Below are positions 55,153-63,306 of a stretch of 64,000 nt of DNA, piece after piece. The stretch is from Pelodera strongyloides (Eukaryota > Nematoda > Chromadorea > Rhabditida > Rhabditidae). The notes beneath the pieces were generated by a model. It was not told the DNA's origin. It ran no database searches and was given only the letters and a program-made list of their open reading frames with translations. The stretch spans positions 1-64,000 of the forward strand of contig JAANDG010000601.1 in the NCBI GenBank assembly GCA_036852015.1, written 5' to 3'. A program made the translations under genes and the position numbers. How positions within the stretch are numbered: position 1 is the stretch's first letter; each line of letters starts with the position of its first letter.

Positions 55153-57303
55153 AGCTCTCTCTCTCTCTCTCTGGTATCAACTATGGCACTTCAAAGGTAC
55201 CGCGTCGCGGGTACTTCACCCCTTCCTTTATTTGGGGTCATAATCTGCTAATCCGACGTACAAACCATCATGCACACGCGTATTCTCGAATCAAATACAG
55301 CTTGCACAAACAGAAAAGATCGTTGTGGAGGGTTAAAGCGATATAATGGCCGGTTTTTGAAACGAGTGTTGGACAACAGAATTTCCATGCAGCATATGCA
55401 AATGAGTACGATCAGAAGAAAACAAATCTAACAAACTTCGAGCTCACTTAGAATAAATACATAGGAACATATGTCCGTCAAAGTTGCCTCGAACTAGGAA
55501 AGGAAAGAACTGTGGGCTTTTAAAGCTAAAGATTCTACGGTAGCAGCTAGTCATTTTAGAAAACTAAGGCGTTCCTGTAAGCCTGTAATCCTGTTTCGCA
55601 TTCCTAACCTATGTCTCACACGCTAGATGGAAATCAAATTCTCACCTAGAGGGCACTAATTAATTTTCCAGCGAATACATAGGAAATTGGTGAACCCATT
55701 TGGTGACCAACTCGTGACCATATTTCATCGAATACCGTCATTAGTTGTCACCAAATGGTCACGAACTAGTCATCAGTTGGCTTTTTCGGTAAAGACCGTT
55801 TGGTGATGGGCCAACGACGTTTTTTTTATGTGGTTTCGGCAATAATTTCGTTTTCCTATGCACTTGTTATTGTTGGATATTCTAACAATGTTTTGCATTG
55901 TGTGTAACCACTATAAGCTGCAGTAGAAGATACGATTCCCTATCCATAGAGATGTAACCAGGGCTACGGTGGCAATTTCTTAATGTTAGATTACTGTATG
56001 TTGACCTACCGTATGCAAATTCTTCATGACGCTTGCATAGAAACCTACTCAAATTTATGATAATTATATAATAAGAATTATATAATAATATATTCTCTTG
56101 AATCAATAGTAACACTATTCCTCCATGTATGCTGTACATTCAAATAATTTTGGCCGTCTTTGTATGCGCGTGATTCATACGTCGCCCCGTTTTGCACTTT
56201 AGACACGATCGTTTTTTTCGTTCGCAAATATTTTCTTCAACTTTGAGTGAAAGCAAAAATGTTGCTGGAGTAAAACACTGTAGGGAGCACCTACTTTCCC
56301 AGTGTAACAAGTCTACGTATTTAAAAAAAAGCGATAGTTTGTAAGTGTGGGGGAGACAAATGCGAGTTGAAAACAAATGGTTTCTTAAATGGTAACTACG
56401 TGAGGGCAGGCAGGGGTCTACAATAAATATGCTCATGGTCAGTAAACTTAGCAAAGTCATAATAATAATCGTTTATTCATTAACAATCAATACATCAACC
56501 CTATGCAAGTTTACCTGAAACATACAGTAGCCCTAGATGACTATACCTAATCTTACATTATCAGGAACTTTCCTAAAATATAACTTTATAATTATATTTT
56601 CAGTATGTCGATGGACGATCAAGAAAGGCGTAAGTTGGAGAGGAAGCGTCTGCGCAACCGTATGGCCGCATCAAAGTGCCGCCAGAAGAAACTCGAACGA
56701 ATCGCCGACCTTGAGCAGCAAGTTTCCGAAGAAAAGGTTCGTGTTCTGAGACTGGGCAGCATTTTTTTGTTTCCGAAATAGTTTGTCTGCGTCGCTTTCC
56801 AATTCCGGCTTGAACGCACAACTTTGCCACCCTGTAGCGAGTTTTTGTCAAACGAATATCGCCAAAGTTTCGGTGCCTTAGTCCTTGTTGTTAGGCATTA
56901 GGTAGTACCACAAGTTAGAGAAATATCACGAGACAGCTTGTTATTCAATCGATATTCAAATTGTTAATGAAATTATTTATTACTGAAAGGGTGTAAAAGA
57001 CAAACCAATTCAAATCTATCGTGGAGAACAGACCTTGCATGCGGAGTTTGGGCGTCATCATGTCGAAGTGTGGTAAAATATAAGAAAAGCATAAATTAAC
57101 GCATATGGTAATATACGGATGGAAAATATTAATATATTTTTAATTATAATATTAGCTTATTGATTGATTTTCAGCAACGAGGCATTGCGATCGATAACGA
57201 GTTGGAGAAGATGCGGGTTTTATTTCGTGATGTGCAGCAAAAAGTACTGCAACATCAGCAAAGAGGATGCCAGGGTACACCGGCATTTGCTTTCAAGTGT
57301 TAA
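31461..57303 (+). CDS. jun-1: AP-1 bZIP transcription factor Jun (long form), complete
   Basis: Ten exons: 31461-31547, 34059-34128, 42593-42740, 43116-43188, 43539-43655, 44370-44573, 45055-45170, 50892-51194, 56604-56736, 57175-57303; 1380 nt, 459 aa plus TAA. Exon phases all agree. The bZIP is at residues about 375-440: basic region [20 protein letters not shown] followed by CRQKKLER, carrying the Jun/Fos signature N-x-x-A-A-S-K-C-R with the redox-sensitive Cys; the zipper starts [11 protein letters not shown] and continues over the last intron ([20 protein letters not shown]). Upstream regions are low complexity: Ser/Thr-rich exons 5-7 and a His/Pro/Gln-rich exon 8 ([18 protein letters not shown]), typical of activation segments. 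Jun dimerises with Fos or ATF partners on TGACTCA or TGACGTCA. Introns 2 (8.5 kb), 7 (5.7 kb) and 8 (5.4 kb) are very long and full of repeats. The basic region and zipper are split by one intron, after EEK. Confidence 0.95.
31559..31620 (+). repeat. (CT)n microsatellite in jun intron 1
   Basis: Polypyrimidine CT tract with occasional CC or A interruptions, beginning about 12 bp after the exon 1 donor. Confidence 0.9.
32141..32158. repeat. Interstitial telomere-like tract (GCCTAA)3
   Basis: CGCCTAAGCCTAAGCCTTTT in jun intron 1; same orientation as the 25921 tract. Confidence 0.85.
33531..33608. repeat. Degenerate telomere-like tract (GCCTAA/GCCAAA)n
   Basis: About twelve hexamers, alternating pairs of CCTAAG and CCAAAG, with single changes (CCTAAA, CCGAAG). 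The paired alternation suggests duplication of a 24-bp block after the first mutations. Confidence 0.85.
33983..34045 (+). repeat. (CAAA)n microsatellite before jun exon 2
   Basis: Imperfect AAAC/CAAA tetranucleotide run ending shortly before the exon 2 acceptor (ATTTTCAG at 34058). Confidence 0.9.
34600..35016. mobile_element. TTAA-flanked palindrome, TTAAAGGGTCAGGCCC family
   Basis: TTAAAGGGTCAGGCCCATTTC at the left and its complement GAAATGGGCCTGACCCTTTAA at the right; arms of about 190 bp include GATTCCATCTGATTC, AATTTTCAAGCTC and CCCAACTA. Its right TTAA is also the left TTAA of the next palindrome. Confidence 0.88.
35013..35499. mobile_element. TTAA-flanked palindrome, TTAAAGGGATAGG family (copy 2)
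   Basis: TTAAAGGGATAGGTTCATCTC at the left, complement GAGATGAAACTATCCCTTTAA at the right. Long arms include TTGCCATTAGCCCGCGCG and GAAGCTTCCTTTATTGG with complements. The ends match the 3942-4378 element. It abuts elements on both sides through shared TTAA. Confidence 0.9.
35496..35932. mobile_element. Palindrome, AAAGGATCGCAGTCACTCC family
   Basis: Starts at the TTAA shared with the previous element. TCGCAGTCACTCCAAAATCATC at the left, GATTTTGTAGTGACTGCGGAC at the right. Arms share CGAGTTTACTTG, AATTATTCGGTTTTG and AACTACTTTTCTACTTGTTCAC with complements. Confidence 0.85.
36267..36305 (+). repeat. (CT)n microsatellite in jun intron 2
   Basis: TCTCTCTCTCTCTCCCTCTCTCTCTCC tract on the sense strand. 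Confidence 0.9.
36598..36675 (-). mobile_element. tRNA-like (Pol III A/B box) element
   Basis: Minus strand: TAGTGTATTGGTAAAGTGCC (A-box-like) and ACGGGTTCAATCCCCT (B box). No proper anticodon stem or matching acceptor stem, so probably a SINE head or tRNA relic. In jun intron 2. Confidence 0.45.
36935..37099. mobile_element. Family A MITE, copy 6 (diverged)
   Basis: TTAA-AGCAAAACGCCGGCAGG at the left, AACCGGCTGGCATCTCGCTTTGAA at the right. The right TTAA is mutated to TTGA, and about 17 bp of the right arm is missing. Confidence 0.75.
37723..37794 (+). repeat. (CT)n microsatellite with periodic TTTC
   Basis: Blocks of (TCTC) interrupted at regular intervals by CTTTCTC, about 72 bp, upstream of the alternative jun first exon. 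Confidence 0.9.
37955..38105. mobile_element. TTAA-flanked family B palindrome (GCGGTATGGCACGTGG ends)
   Basis: TTAAAGCGGTATGGCACGTGGTTTC at the left; TTTCACGTGTCATACCACT-TTAA at the right. It ends about 55 bp before the alternative jun first exon ATG, so it could form part of its promoter. Confidence 0.65.
38160..38247 (+). CDS. jun-1: Alternative first exon of jun (short form start)
   Basis: ATG preceded by an ACTTTCAG acceptor (ends 38151), as at a spliced-leader site. It encodes [20 protein letters not shown] and nine further residues, then the donor G|GTAAGC. The exon ends in phase 1, which matches the exon at 42593 (G + AT gives Asp, against Tyr from exon 34059). This would give a 436-aa form with its own N-terminus in place of exons 1 and 2. 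There is no in-frame upstream exon with a phase match. The base composition (GC-rich, codon-like) stands out from the surrounding intron. Confidence 0.8.
38936..39081. mobile_element. TTAA-flanked family B palindrome
   Basis: TTTTTAAAGCTGTACAACATCTG and CCGGTTTTTGAAAC at the left, AAAAACCGGCTGTTACATCGCT-TTAA at the right. The left arm is eroded. Confidence 0.6.
40141..40321. mobile_element. TTAA-flanked family A MITE, copy 7
   Basis: CTAA-AGCAAAATACCGGCCGG ... CCGGCCGGTATTTCGCT-TTAA; the left TTAA has mutated to CTAA. Core as in copy 2. Confidence 0.88.
40620..40795. repeat. GGCGCAC-rich island
   Basis: GC-rich block in AT-rich intron 2, with repeated GCGCC, TGGCGCAC, ATGCGCAC and GTGCGCC words. 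Similar blocks occur near 15640-15800, 19690-19800, 23940-24060 and 60310-60380. Not coding in any consistent frame. Confidence 0.5.
41548..41608 (+). repeat. Pure (CT)n microsatellite
   Basis: About 30 uninterrupted CT dinucleotides, the longest pure dinucleotide run in the window; jun intron 2. Confidence 0.97.
42046..42513 (+). repeat. Minisatellite of 30-bp and 26-bp units beside jun exon 3
   Basis: About sixteen units of CAATACCGTAAACTTTGGAG followed by either TTATCTCGTG (30 bp) or TTCGTG (26 bp). The long and short types are interspersed, and a G/T variant (TTTGTAG) marks a few units. The array ends 80 bp before the exon 3 acceptor. The 179-aa and 101-aa minus frames and the 95-aa plus frame across it exist only because the unit is stop-free in several frames. 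Confidence 0.95.
43033..43062. repeat. Interstitial telomere-like tract (CCTAAG)n
   Basis: Nearly five units in the 375-bp intron between jun exons 3 and 4. Confidence 0.9.
43313..43485. mobile_element. TTAA-flanked family A MITE, copy 8
   Basis: TTAA-AGCGAAGTACTGGCCGG ... CCGGCCGGTATTTCGCT-TTAA, in the intron between jun exons 4 and 5; about 50 bp from the exon 5 acceptor. Confidence 0.88.
43705..44165 (-). mobile_element. tRNA-derived SINE-like element (long copy)
   Basis: Minus-strand tRNA-like core at 43815-43905: GCTAGCATAGCTCAGCAGGT followed by AGAGCATTGG, and GTGGGTTCGAATACC. Flanking segments TATATAAAGGAGAAGAGTTT (43715) and AGCCCGTAGGGCTCTTCGAACGG (44128) recur in the same order in a decayed copy at 47490-47660. 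It sits in the intron between jun exons 5 and 6. Confidence 0.55.
45286..45467. mobile_element. TTAA-flanked family A MITE, copy 9
   Basis: TTAA-AGCGAAATACCGGCATG ... CCGGCCAGTATTTCGCT-TTAA in jun intron 7, 115 bp after exon 7. Confidence 0.88.
46131..46299. mobile_element. Family A MITE, copy 10 (left end lost)
   Basis: The left arm begins only at CAGTCGGTTTTTGAAACGCATCG. The right arm CCGACCGGTATTTCGCT-TTAA is intact. Confidence 0.8.
46645..46674. repeat. Telomere-like tract (TTAGGC)n, plus orientation
   Basis: Nearly five TTAGGC units on the plus strand, the opposite orientation to the tracts at 25921, 32141, 33531, 43033 and 52537. Confidence 0.9.
47490..47660 (-). mobile_element. Decayed copy of the 43705 SINE-like element
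   Basis: Shares TATATAAAGGAGAAGAGTTT, AAAACCCTTTGCC, CTGTTGAGCCATGCGGGCTTATGA and AGCCCGTAGGCCTCTTTGAACGGCTGGTAC with 43705-44165, but lacks the central tRNA-like half. Confidence 0.5.
48703..48887. mobile_element. TTAA-flanked family A MITE, copy 11 (variant core)
   Basis: TTAA-AGCGAAATAACGGCCGG ... CCGGCCGTTATTTCGCT-TTAA; core as in copy 4 (AAGTATTTGCATTCC, GGGGCCTAG). Confidence 0.88.
49507..49616 (+). repeat. GA-rich (AG)n tract
   Basis: Interrupted AGAGAG/GAAAG/CACAG run on the plus strand in jun intron 7; it opens spurious Arg/Glu-rich frames. Confidence 0.9.
49975..50020. promoter_or_regulatory. CRE half sites next to a C/EBP-like site
   Basis: TACGTCAT (49979-49986), TGACGTAA (50001-50008) and TTGCACAAT (50011-50019) lie within 41 bp. 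These are bZIP recognition sequences of the ATF/CREB and C/EBP types. Function is inferred only. Confidence 0.3.
50440..50891 (+). promoter_or_regulatory. Candidate internal jun promoter or enhancer with AP-1, CRE and E-box sites
   Basis: A GC-rich patch in the AT-rich intron 7, ending at the exon 8 acceptor. It contains TGACTCA at 50482-50488, a GGGCGGGGCC GC box at about 50494, TGACGTCA at 50664-50671, CACGTG at 50725-50730 and a second TGACTCA at 50750-50756. The next exon (50892) could be the first coding exon of a shorter Jun with in-frame ATGs (for example [12 protein letters not shown]) that keep the bZIP. No initiator or TATA box is seen. Confidence 0.4.
51226..51348. mobile_element. 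TTAA-edged family B palindrome (GCGGTATGACACGCGG ends)
   Basis: TTAAAGCGGTATGACACGCGGTTTTGAAAC at the left; GTTTCAATACCACGTGCCCTACTCTTGAA at the right, diverged. It starts 31 bp after the exon 8 donor. Confidence 0.6.
52221..52349. mobile_element. TTAA-flanked family B palindrome (GCGGCATGACACATGG ends)
   Basis: TTAAAGCGGCATGACACATGGTTTGGGAAACGC ... GAAATCCACGTGTCATATCGCT-TTAA; 129 bp, both arms clear. Confidence 0.75.
52537..52571. repeat. Interstitial telomere-like tract (GCCTAA)n
   Basis: Five units, then TCCAAGCCC, in jun intron 8. Confidence 0.9.
53102..53129. repeat. Telomere-like tract (TTAGGC)n, plus orientation
   Basis: CTTAGGCTTAGGCGTAGGCTTAGGCTTCAG: four to five units with one substitution. 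Confidence 0.85.
53365..53455 (+). repeat. GA-rich microsatellite
   Basis: GAGAGGGAGAGAGAGAGATGG and related purine runs on the plus strand in jun intron 8. Confidence 0.9.
54868..54965 (+). repeat. Short degenerate tandem repeat (AATGGTATGGGGTA)n
   Basis: Four to five imperfect copies of ATGGTATGGGGTATT/AATAGT in jun intron 8. Confidence 0.65.
55111..55172 (+). repeat. (CT)n microsatellite
   Basis: Near-continuous CT run with one AG interruption, jun intron 8. Confidence 0.95.
55333..55490. mobile_element. Family B palindrome, left half (GCGATATAATGGCCGG)
   Basis: TTAAAGCGATATAATGGCCGGTTTTTGAAACG with the core AACTTCGAGCTCACTTAGAATAAATAC; the right end is eroded after ATAGGAACATATGTCCG. 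Confidence 0.55.
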
Positions 57304-59110
57304 TCGAATAAGTTACTAACATTAAAGCGGTAGAACATCCGGTTTTTGAACCCATATATTGCGTGCTAATGAATATAATTTGACCAAAAAAATCGCCCAG
57401 TATCGCGCAGTTTTTCGCGTACACTTCGTGGAAATAAAGCGGCACGCATAAGTTCCAAAAACTGGCTGTTATACCGCTTTAAGACTGTATGTTTGGTATT
57501 AGACAGGCTATATTATTGATCGTGGATATCAACTGCATTACACATTTCCTATATGATAACTATGATAAGGGTGCGTTCGATATGCTAATTTCTGCAAAAA
57601 CGTCGAATGGTCCAAGTCATAAGTAGACGTTTTTGAGTGGTTTTGAACGTTTCTGCGCTAAAATATGAAATCGCCCATGTTGCTCCGAATAATGTTGCAT
57701 TCCGGTAATTTCTGTAGTTCATTTCGAACGCACAATCCTTTATCATTGTTATTTTTTTGAATGTCAAAATTCAAAATGCCATAAGTTACGGTACTAATTG
57801 TTGTACAAGATACAAGATCAGATTATTTAATTTAAAATGAAGGAATGCAGACATTTTTATTTAATATAATTAATAATTTTTATATAATTTTAATTTTAAA
57901 ATATAATTTTAATTAATATAATGATTAAACATTTCCGCAGTCTATATATATCTTTTTTGTTTCTCATTGATCTCTTTCCTCACATTTTGTTTGTGGTTGC
58001 TATATAAAGCTTCAGTCGTTATATATGGCTTGTAATTATCAGTTATTAACTTTAGTGATCGAAAATAGTAAAATTTATATTGTTTAACATTTTTTACATG
58101 TTTGAACTTGTAAACAATTCATAACATTCCAATTTTAATTCATAAAAATAGATTCGAGTTGTAATAGAAGTTCGTTGTTTCTGTTTCTTTTGTATTTTGC
58201 CATATTTTGTGTTTATTGATTGACTCGGTTCTCGTTCTGTTTAATATTTTTTGTTGTCTTTACCGGTAGCCCTTGTTTTTTTTATTATAATTATAATACA
58301 TTTGAACATTGAGGTTTTTCTAAATCTCAGTAGCGTTTGGAATTTTGAAAACATGCTTTGCTCCGTGATTTTATTTCTACTTGGTTTCTTTATTTGTTTT
58401 TTTTTTGTTGTGCTCTTATTCGGTTTTTTAGTATTTTGAATTCTTTCGAAAACAGGGACAACTTTAAAGGGAGGAGACACCTAGATTCATATACGCTTAC
58501 CATTTGTTCGAATCGCTAGTTTCTTACTAAAACAATGAGCTCCCAGCACAAAGAAATTATGTGGTACGAGGTTTCTCTGCTCTTTAAATTATATATATAT
58601 ATAAATAACTAAAAGCCATTTAAACTCAGCCTCTATTTTTTTGACATGATCATTCCAGGTGTTTGAATTTTTTGTTTGTGATGTTCTGTATTATCGATTT
58701 TTTGTGTTATTGACATGATTTTTTTTCCTGATTTTTCTTATTATTGTTAGTTATCTAGATTAGCATTTCTCCTAGTTTTTTTTCTTCGTTTGGTCTTTTT
58801 ATTTGAAATGAATATTTTTTGAATATATTGCTATCTTTTCGAGTTAGTCTGATCGCGTATCTCCACAGGAATCTCAAAATGAAATCGCACAAAACGCAGT
58901 AGGAAACACAGTGAACACGCACTATCTTATTAAAAATTTAACAAATATATGGCTTTCAAGGGAGGCATTCACTATATATTCGACCTTTTTGTTCTATTTT
59001 CGCTAAATAGAAAATATATAGGAAAATAAAAAAAAAAAAAAAAAAAGCGAAAACAAACCACGCATGAAGAGAAACAAATACAAAAGGTTCTAGATCAATA
59101 AAACGCTCGA
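57304..59110 (+). other. Probable jun 3' UTR and downstream U-rich region
   Basis: After the TAA comes a family B palindrome (57322-57482), then about 1.3 kb that is strikingly T-rich on the sense strand (57840-58860), then a run of more than 20 A at 59029-59046 and AATAAA at 59098-59103. No reading frame is credible. A long U-rich 3' UTR, often a site of mRNA decay control in immediate-early genes, is one reading; an unrelated AT-rich spacer is the other. Confidence 0.4.
57322..57482. mobile_element. TTAA-flanked family B palindrome (GCGGTAGAACATCCGG ends)
   Basis: TTAAAGCGGTAGAACATCCGGTTTTTGAAC ... AAAAACTGGCTGTTATACCGCT-TTAA; it starts 19 bp after the jun stop codon, so it is probably transcribed in the 3' UTR and could fold as RNA. 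Confidence 0.75.
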
Positions 59111-59504
59111 TTGTAGCAGACCAGCAGACGAGCCTTTATTGAACATGTTGTCATAAAAAATAGAAAAGATTCAACCCGTACCAGATGAGGAATAAATAAA
59201 ACACACACAGTAAAATAAATGAAAAACTTGAAGTTGTGTAGGAAGCGGGGTTTGAAAAGTATGCATGTATTTGGTATTTCCATGTATTACATGCAAATAA
59301 CTGAAATAACTGCACAATAGTCCGCGACTTGATTTGCATACCTAATAAGAGAATTGCATACAGTATACATACTTGTCTAGAATAAGAATTGGCTCAAAAA
59401 ACGACAAATGCGTAGGTGATAGGGTATAGGTATAGAATCGTCGACAGGTTAAGTTAAAAAATAATAATGCGGTCTTTGGAGAATTGCCAATTCTAAAAAA
59501 TATT

Positions 59505-60042
59505 TTAGCTGGATGAAGAATTTGCGTCGTTCGCGTAAACCACGTCGAATACGTCGTCGTCTATCTCACCAAGAAGCATTCCACGTTCTTGAAGCTCTGA
59601 ATTTTGTTTTATATTTTATTGGAACAATCATAAAGCAAAAGGAAAAAAATGAACGAAATATAGCCAGGTCCCACCTAGTAAGGGACTAAGGGACCCTATT
59701 CGTTCAATTCTAACGGAGAACAATTGGTTTTTGGTGTGAATACGACTAACAAATAGTTTTGTCCCTTGCCAAGTGGTAAGATACGGCGTTGTGTATCTTA
59801 GGGTCACTTTTTGCATATCATCAATAAACTATTATATAAAATATGTGGCCTTTAGGAATCAAAATTTCTGCATGAATACAGCTGCATGTTCACTGATTGC
59901 CGAATATGAATATGAACAGTTATTGTTACTCATTTATTAATATTGTTATGATAATACTATTTTAATCACCTTTAAATGGTCGAAAAAGTCCTCGAAGCTC
60001 GCATTCGATAATCCCCGCGGCGAAAATCACGGGCACAGTCAT
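59505..60042 (-). CDS. Candidate 54-aa protein gene, two exons, unknown function
   Basis: Exons 60042-59970 and 59596-59505. TTTACAG ends at 60047, then GTAC and the ATG; this may be a spliced-leader site or an ordinary acceptor from an upstream exon that I could not find. The reading frame runs MTVPVIFAAGIIECELRGLF, RPFKELQERGMLLGEI, then an acidic tail (DDDVFDVVYANDANSSSS) and TAA. The donor is AAAG|GTGATT, the acceptor AATTCAG, and the phase fits. The N-terminal 12 residues are hydrophobic. I do not recognise the family. AATAAA on this strand at 59140-59135 could be its poly(A) signal; it overlaps the downstream end of jun, so the two genes converge. If an upstream exon exists, Tyr precedes the Met in frame and this is only a C-terminus. 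Confidence 0.5.
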
Positions 60043-61297
60043 GTACCTGTAAACAATTAAATAGTTACAGTAGTTAAATGGGATAATTATACTTTATTTC
60101 CTCAATTTTACTAAATTTACGTACAAAGTAAGCCTAAAGATACGTCATGAAAGAAGGCGAGTTGTTATCGTACCATATTACGTGTGCAAGCACTGGCGTA
60201 TGATATCGCGATTCGTATTTGGTTGAAAAACAGAAACCTTTTGCCAAAAAATTAAATGTTAAAAACATTATTTGTCAAATAGCTCACATATGAACACTGA
60301 GAAGACACAGTACAGTGTTCCAGGTCTGCGGCAGTCGTCGGCCGCAGATGAGCCGCACAATTCGACGTAAGATGCGCCGGTGCCGCGCAGACAAGTGGAA
60401 CGTGTCAATTGTCATCGTGAACAACACCGATATGAAGCATTTACATATTCTTTAGTACTTATCTGCAATACATATTTTGTAATTCTGAAAAATAAACCAC
60501 ATGCAGTACGGCGCGTGTTTTATGATGTGTATGCATTACAGAAACTGCACTGCCTGTGTTATACGTAATCTGTGTCCTTCCGACACAACGCGCACAAATT
60601 TGCATACGATACAAGGATAAAGCCACATGCCATTCCGCTTTAACAACTCTAAATTGTGAGCGACAAGGGGGGATAACATTCAGCTAAAGTTCCCAGTGAT
60701 CAGCTGTTTTCCAGTACTATAGATTTTTGACTTCTTGACTTGTGGCTTTTCAAAGTGTTGCAAAGAGAGAGAGAAAGCGGTGGAAGTAATAGTAAAGTAA
60801 AAGAATGGAAGTAAAAAAATGGAAAATCTACTTTTTGTTTATGCAAGTAACTAACAAAGATCCTCAATAGAGATCAGAAAAACAAAGAGTGGTTTGATTT
60901 TTAAGAAAAATGCGAAAAACAACCCTTTTTGATAGAAAATAATTCACTAATCTTCGTAATAATTTTCGTTACGTATAATATTTATAGTAATATGATTTAC
61001 TGCAGTTTATATGTTTGTTAGTTTTGACCCTTGTTAGTAGGAACTGTTATGAAGCACGTACGTCTTAGGACATCCTCTTGATTGCATTTGGATTGGTTTG
61101 GATGTATGTATCAATAACTATTTACAACCATATATATATGCGCATGCACAAACAAATGTGGGAAATTTCATTGACAAATTAAAGGCATTAGTGTGGAAGA
61201 AAACGCTACAAGTCAACAATGTATTTGAATATTAAAATAAATTGTGAACTAGGCATTCTTAGGAAAAATGTGTGACAGTCGAAAATAAAATAAGAGG

Positions 61298-61490
61298 TTA
61301 AAACGGTATAAACTTTTTAAAACTTATCATGGACGCTGTATTCCCATGTAGTGTATGCAAATAACTGCGCGATACTCCGATATTTTCAGGCTAATTATAT
61401 TTTATATATTTTATATTTTGTTTTATAACTTATATGGGAATGCAGTTGTCCAAGATACGTTTTCAAAACCCGGTCGTTATACCGCTTTAT
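61298..61490. mobile_element. Family B palindrome (ACGGTATAAACTTT ends)
   Basis: GGTTAAAACGGTATAAACTTTTTAAAAC at the left and GTTTTCAAAACCCGGTCGTTATACCGCTTTA at the right, with the TATTCCCATGTAGTGTATGC and TATATGGGAATGCAG arms between. Confidence 0.6.
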
Positions 61491-61904
61491 GATGTGCTTC
61501 TATTGCACGCGGTTCGTGAAGAAAATACTGGACAACCGCAATCTTTGTATTATAAGTAAAATGTGTTGCATTCTGAGTAGGCGGCACAAATGGTCACATA
61601 AGATTTTATATCTTATCCGATTCCAGGCAGGATACGTTTAAAACCACGTGTCCTACCGCTTAGAGAAGCTATATGGGAATAACGATAGGCAACAATGAGA
61701 ATGAGCAAAGCAGTCAACAAACGCAACCTTTCCGATGACAATTGCGGTCCATTAGGCCATATGTTCAATAATAAAAGGGGAAATAATGTGTCCCAAATGG
61801 AGGTCCAGTCCACATGGCCAGGCCTTTTACCTTTTTTGCACTGGGGATGGGCCCAATCTCGGGTCACCGGGAAAGGAACATACGCTAACTGGTTGATGAG
61901 AGAG

Positions 61905-62035
61905 AGGGTTGAGAGAGAGGAGAGAAGAGAGGAGGAAGAGTGAGAGGGAGAGGAGAGAAAGAGGAAGAAAGAGAGAGAGAGAGGAGAGGGAGAGGGAGAA
62001 ACAGAGGAAGAGAGATGGAGAGAGAGAGGGAGGGA
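61905..62035 (+). repeat. GA-rich microsatellite
   Basis: About 130 bp of GAGAGG/GAAGA/GAGAGA runs on the plus strand. Confidence 0.92.
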
Positions 62036-62599
62036 GATGTTTTATTGAGAAGCCAGGAGACAAAACGCGTCGAAGTGCCCCAATATTCACGCAGTTTAAT
62101 CAGGCGTACCCTCATTGTCAGCCCATTCAGCAATATGAGACTAGCAAATCTGTCCGGGTAATCATAGTTCGTTGGTCAGCATTGAATATGGAACTACTGA
62201 ACAAAGGCTTGTTTAGTTATTCAACTATGCAAAGCAAGTTGTTTCAATTCGAATACTCGGTCTCTAGACGAAAACAAAACTGGGGTTAATTTTCAAGAAA
62301 CGGACTAGGGTAGTATAGTAGAATTTATTAGTAAATCTCCGTCCAGAGCGGACATCGTCTTTTGAAAACCTTTGAATGTTTTTGTTTTTATTATGAGTAG
62401 TTTGAGAGAGAGGGAGAGAGAGACATAGAGAGAGACATAGAGAGAGAGACACACATTGAGAGAGAAATTAGAGTAACACTTCTAACAAACAATTCACTAT
62501 GGCCACTTGAATGTTCGAAGTTCTCAAGGCTGGCAACCACAATATTAATAATAGTGTTTATTTGCCCAAGTTAAAGTGCATGTTTTTAAACAAATAACT

Positions 62600-62772
62600 C
62601 CTTTGCGCCAAAAGAGCGTGCTCCTTTATTCAAGGGTGGTTCAATGCAGTGTTTCAAAGCGTATGGCTTGACCACAGAGGTCCTGAGCATTAGACGATGA
62701 GTTCCAGATGACAACGGCTCGACGTCTTCGGGCTAGGGCCGAGAGGGATCGCCCATGATTCCCTCGCCTTTT
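62600..62772 (-). mobile_element. SINE body, third copy
   Basis: TCCTTTATTCAAGGGTGGTTCAATG and TTTCAAAGCGTATGGCTTG match 28750-28800; GAGTTCCAGATGACAACGGC, GGGCTAGGGCCGAGAGGGATCGCCCATGATTCCCTCGCC match 22560-22622. The tRNA head is missing. Confidence 0.6.
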
Positions 62773-63269
62773 GACAGAGTTCTACTACAAGTTCTACAGT
62801 AAGGGTGGCTGAGAATCTACAAAACCGAAGGTGACAAGAAGGTAGTTTGTGCAAAACCTTATCAGTACCTCGCTTGGACGAATTTTTGAATATTTTTTGA
62901 ATGCTCGAACTAGGTGGTACTCCCTATCCTGCAGCTATTGAACCTGCAACAAATGCATATTGGTACTTACAAATATACCCTTTGTTTTTTATGCAAATAA
63001 ATAAATTGGAATGAAAAATCGCGCAGTATTGCGCAGGTATTTGCATACACTGCATGGAAATACAGCGCCAATCATACGTTACAAAAACCGACTGTTTTAC
63101 CGCTTAAAAACCAGAACCAACGAGTAAAAGGGACTAAATCCATACTTAGGTGGCATCTATGTTATAAGTATGCGTTTCTAAATTTCAGTTTGGCACCGGA
63201 TCGGACAGGATAATCACAAAAGGGTTTTAAAAATAGCCATAAACTGTCAGCATTCATTATACATCAATC

Positions 63270-63306
<37 letters not shown>

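Noticed and set aside
61909..62289. 126-aa Arg/Glu-rich plus-strand frame
   Set aside because: First 60 residues are the translated GA microsatellite.
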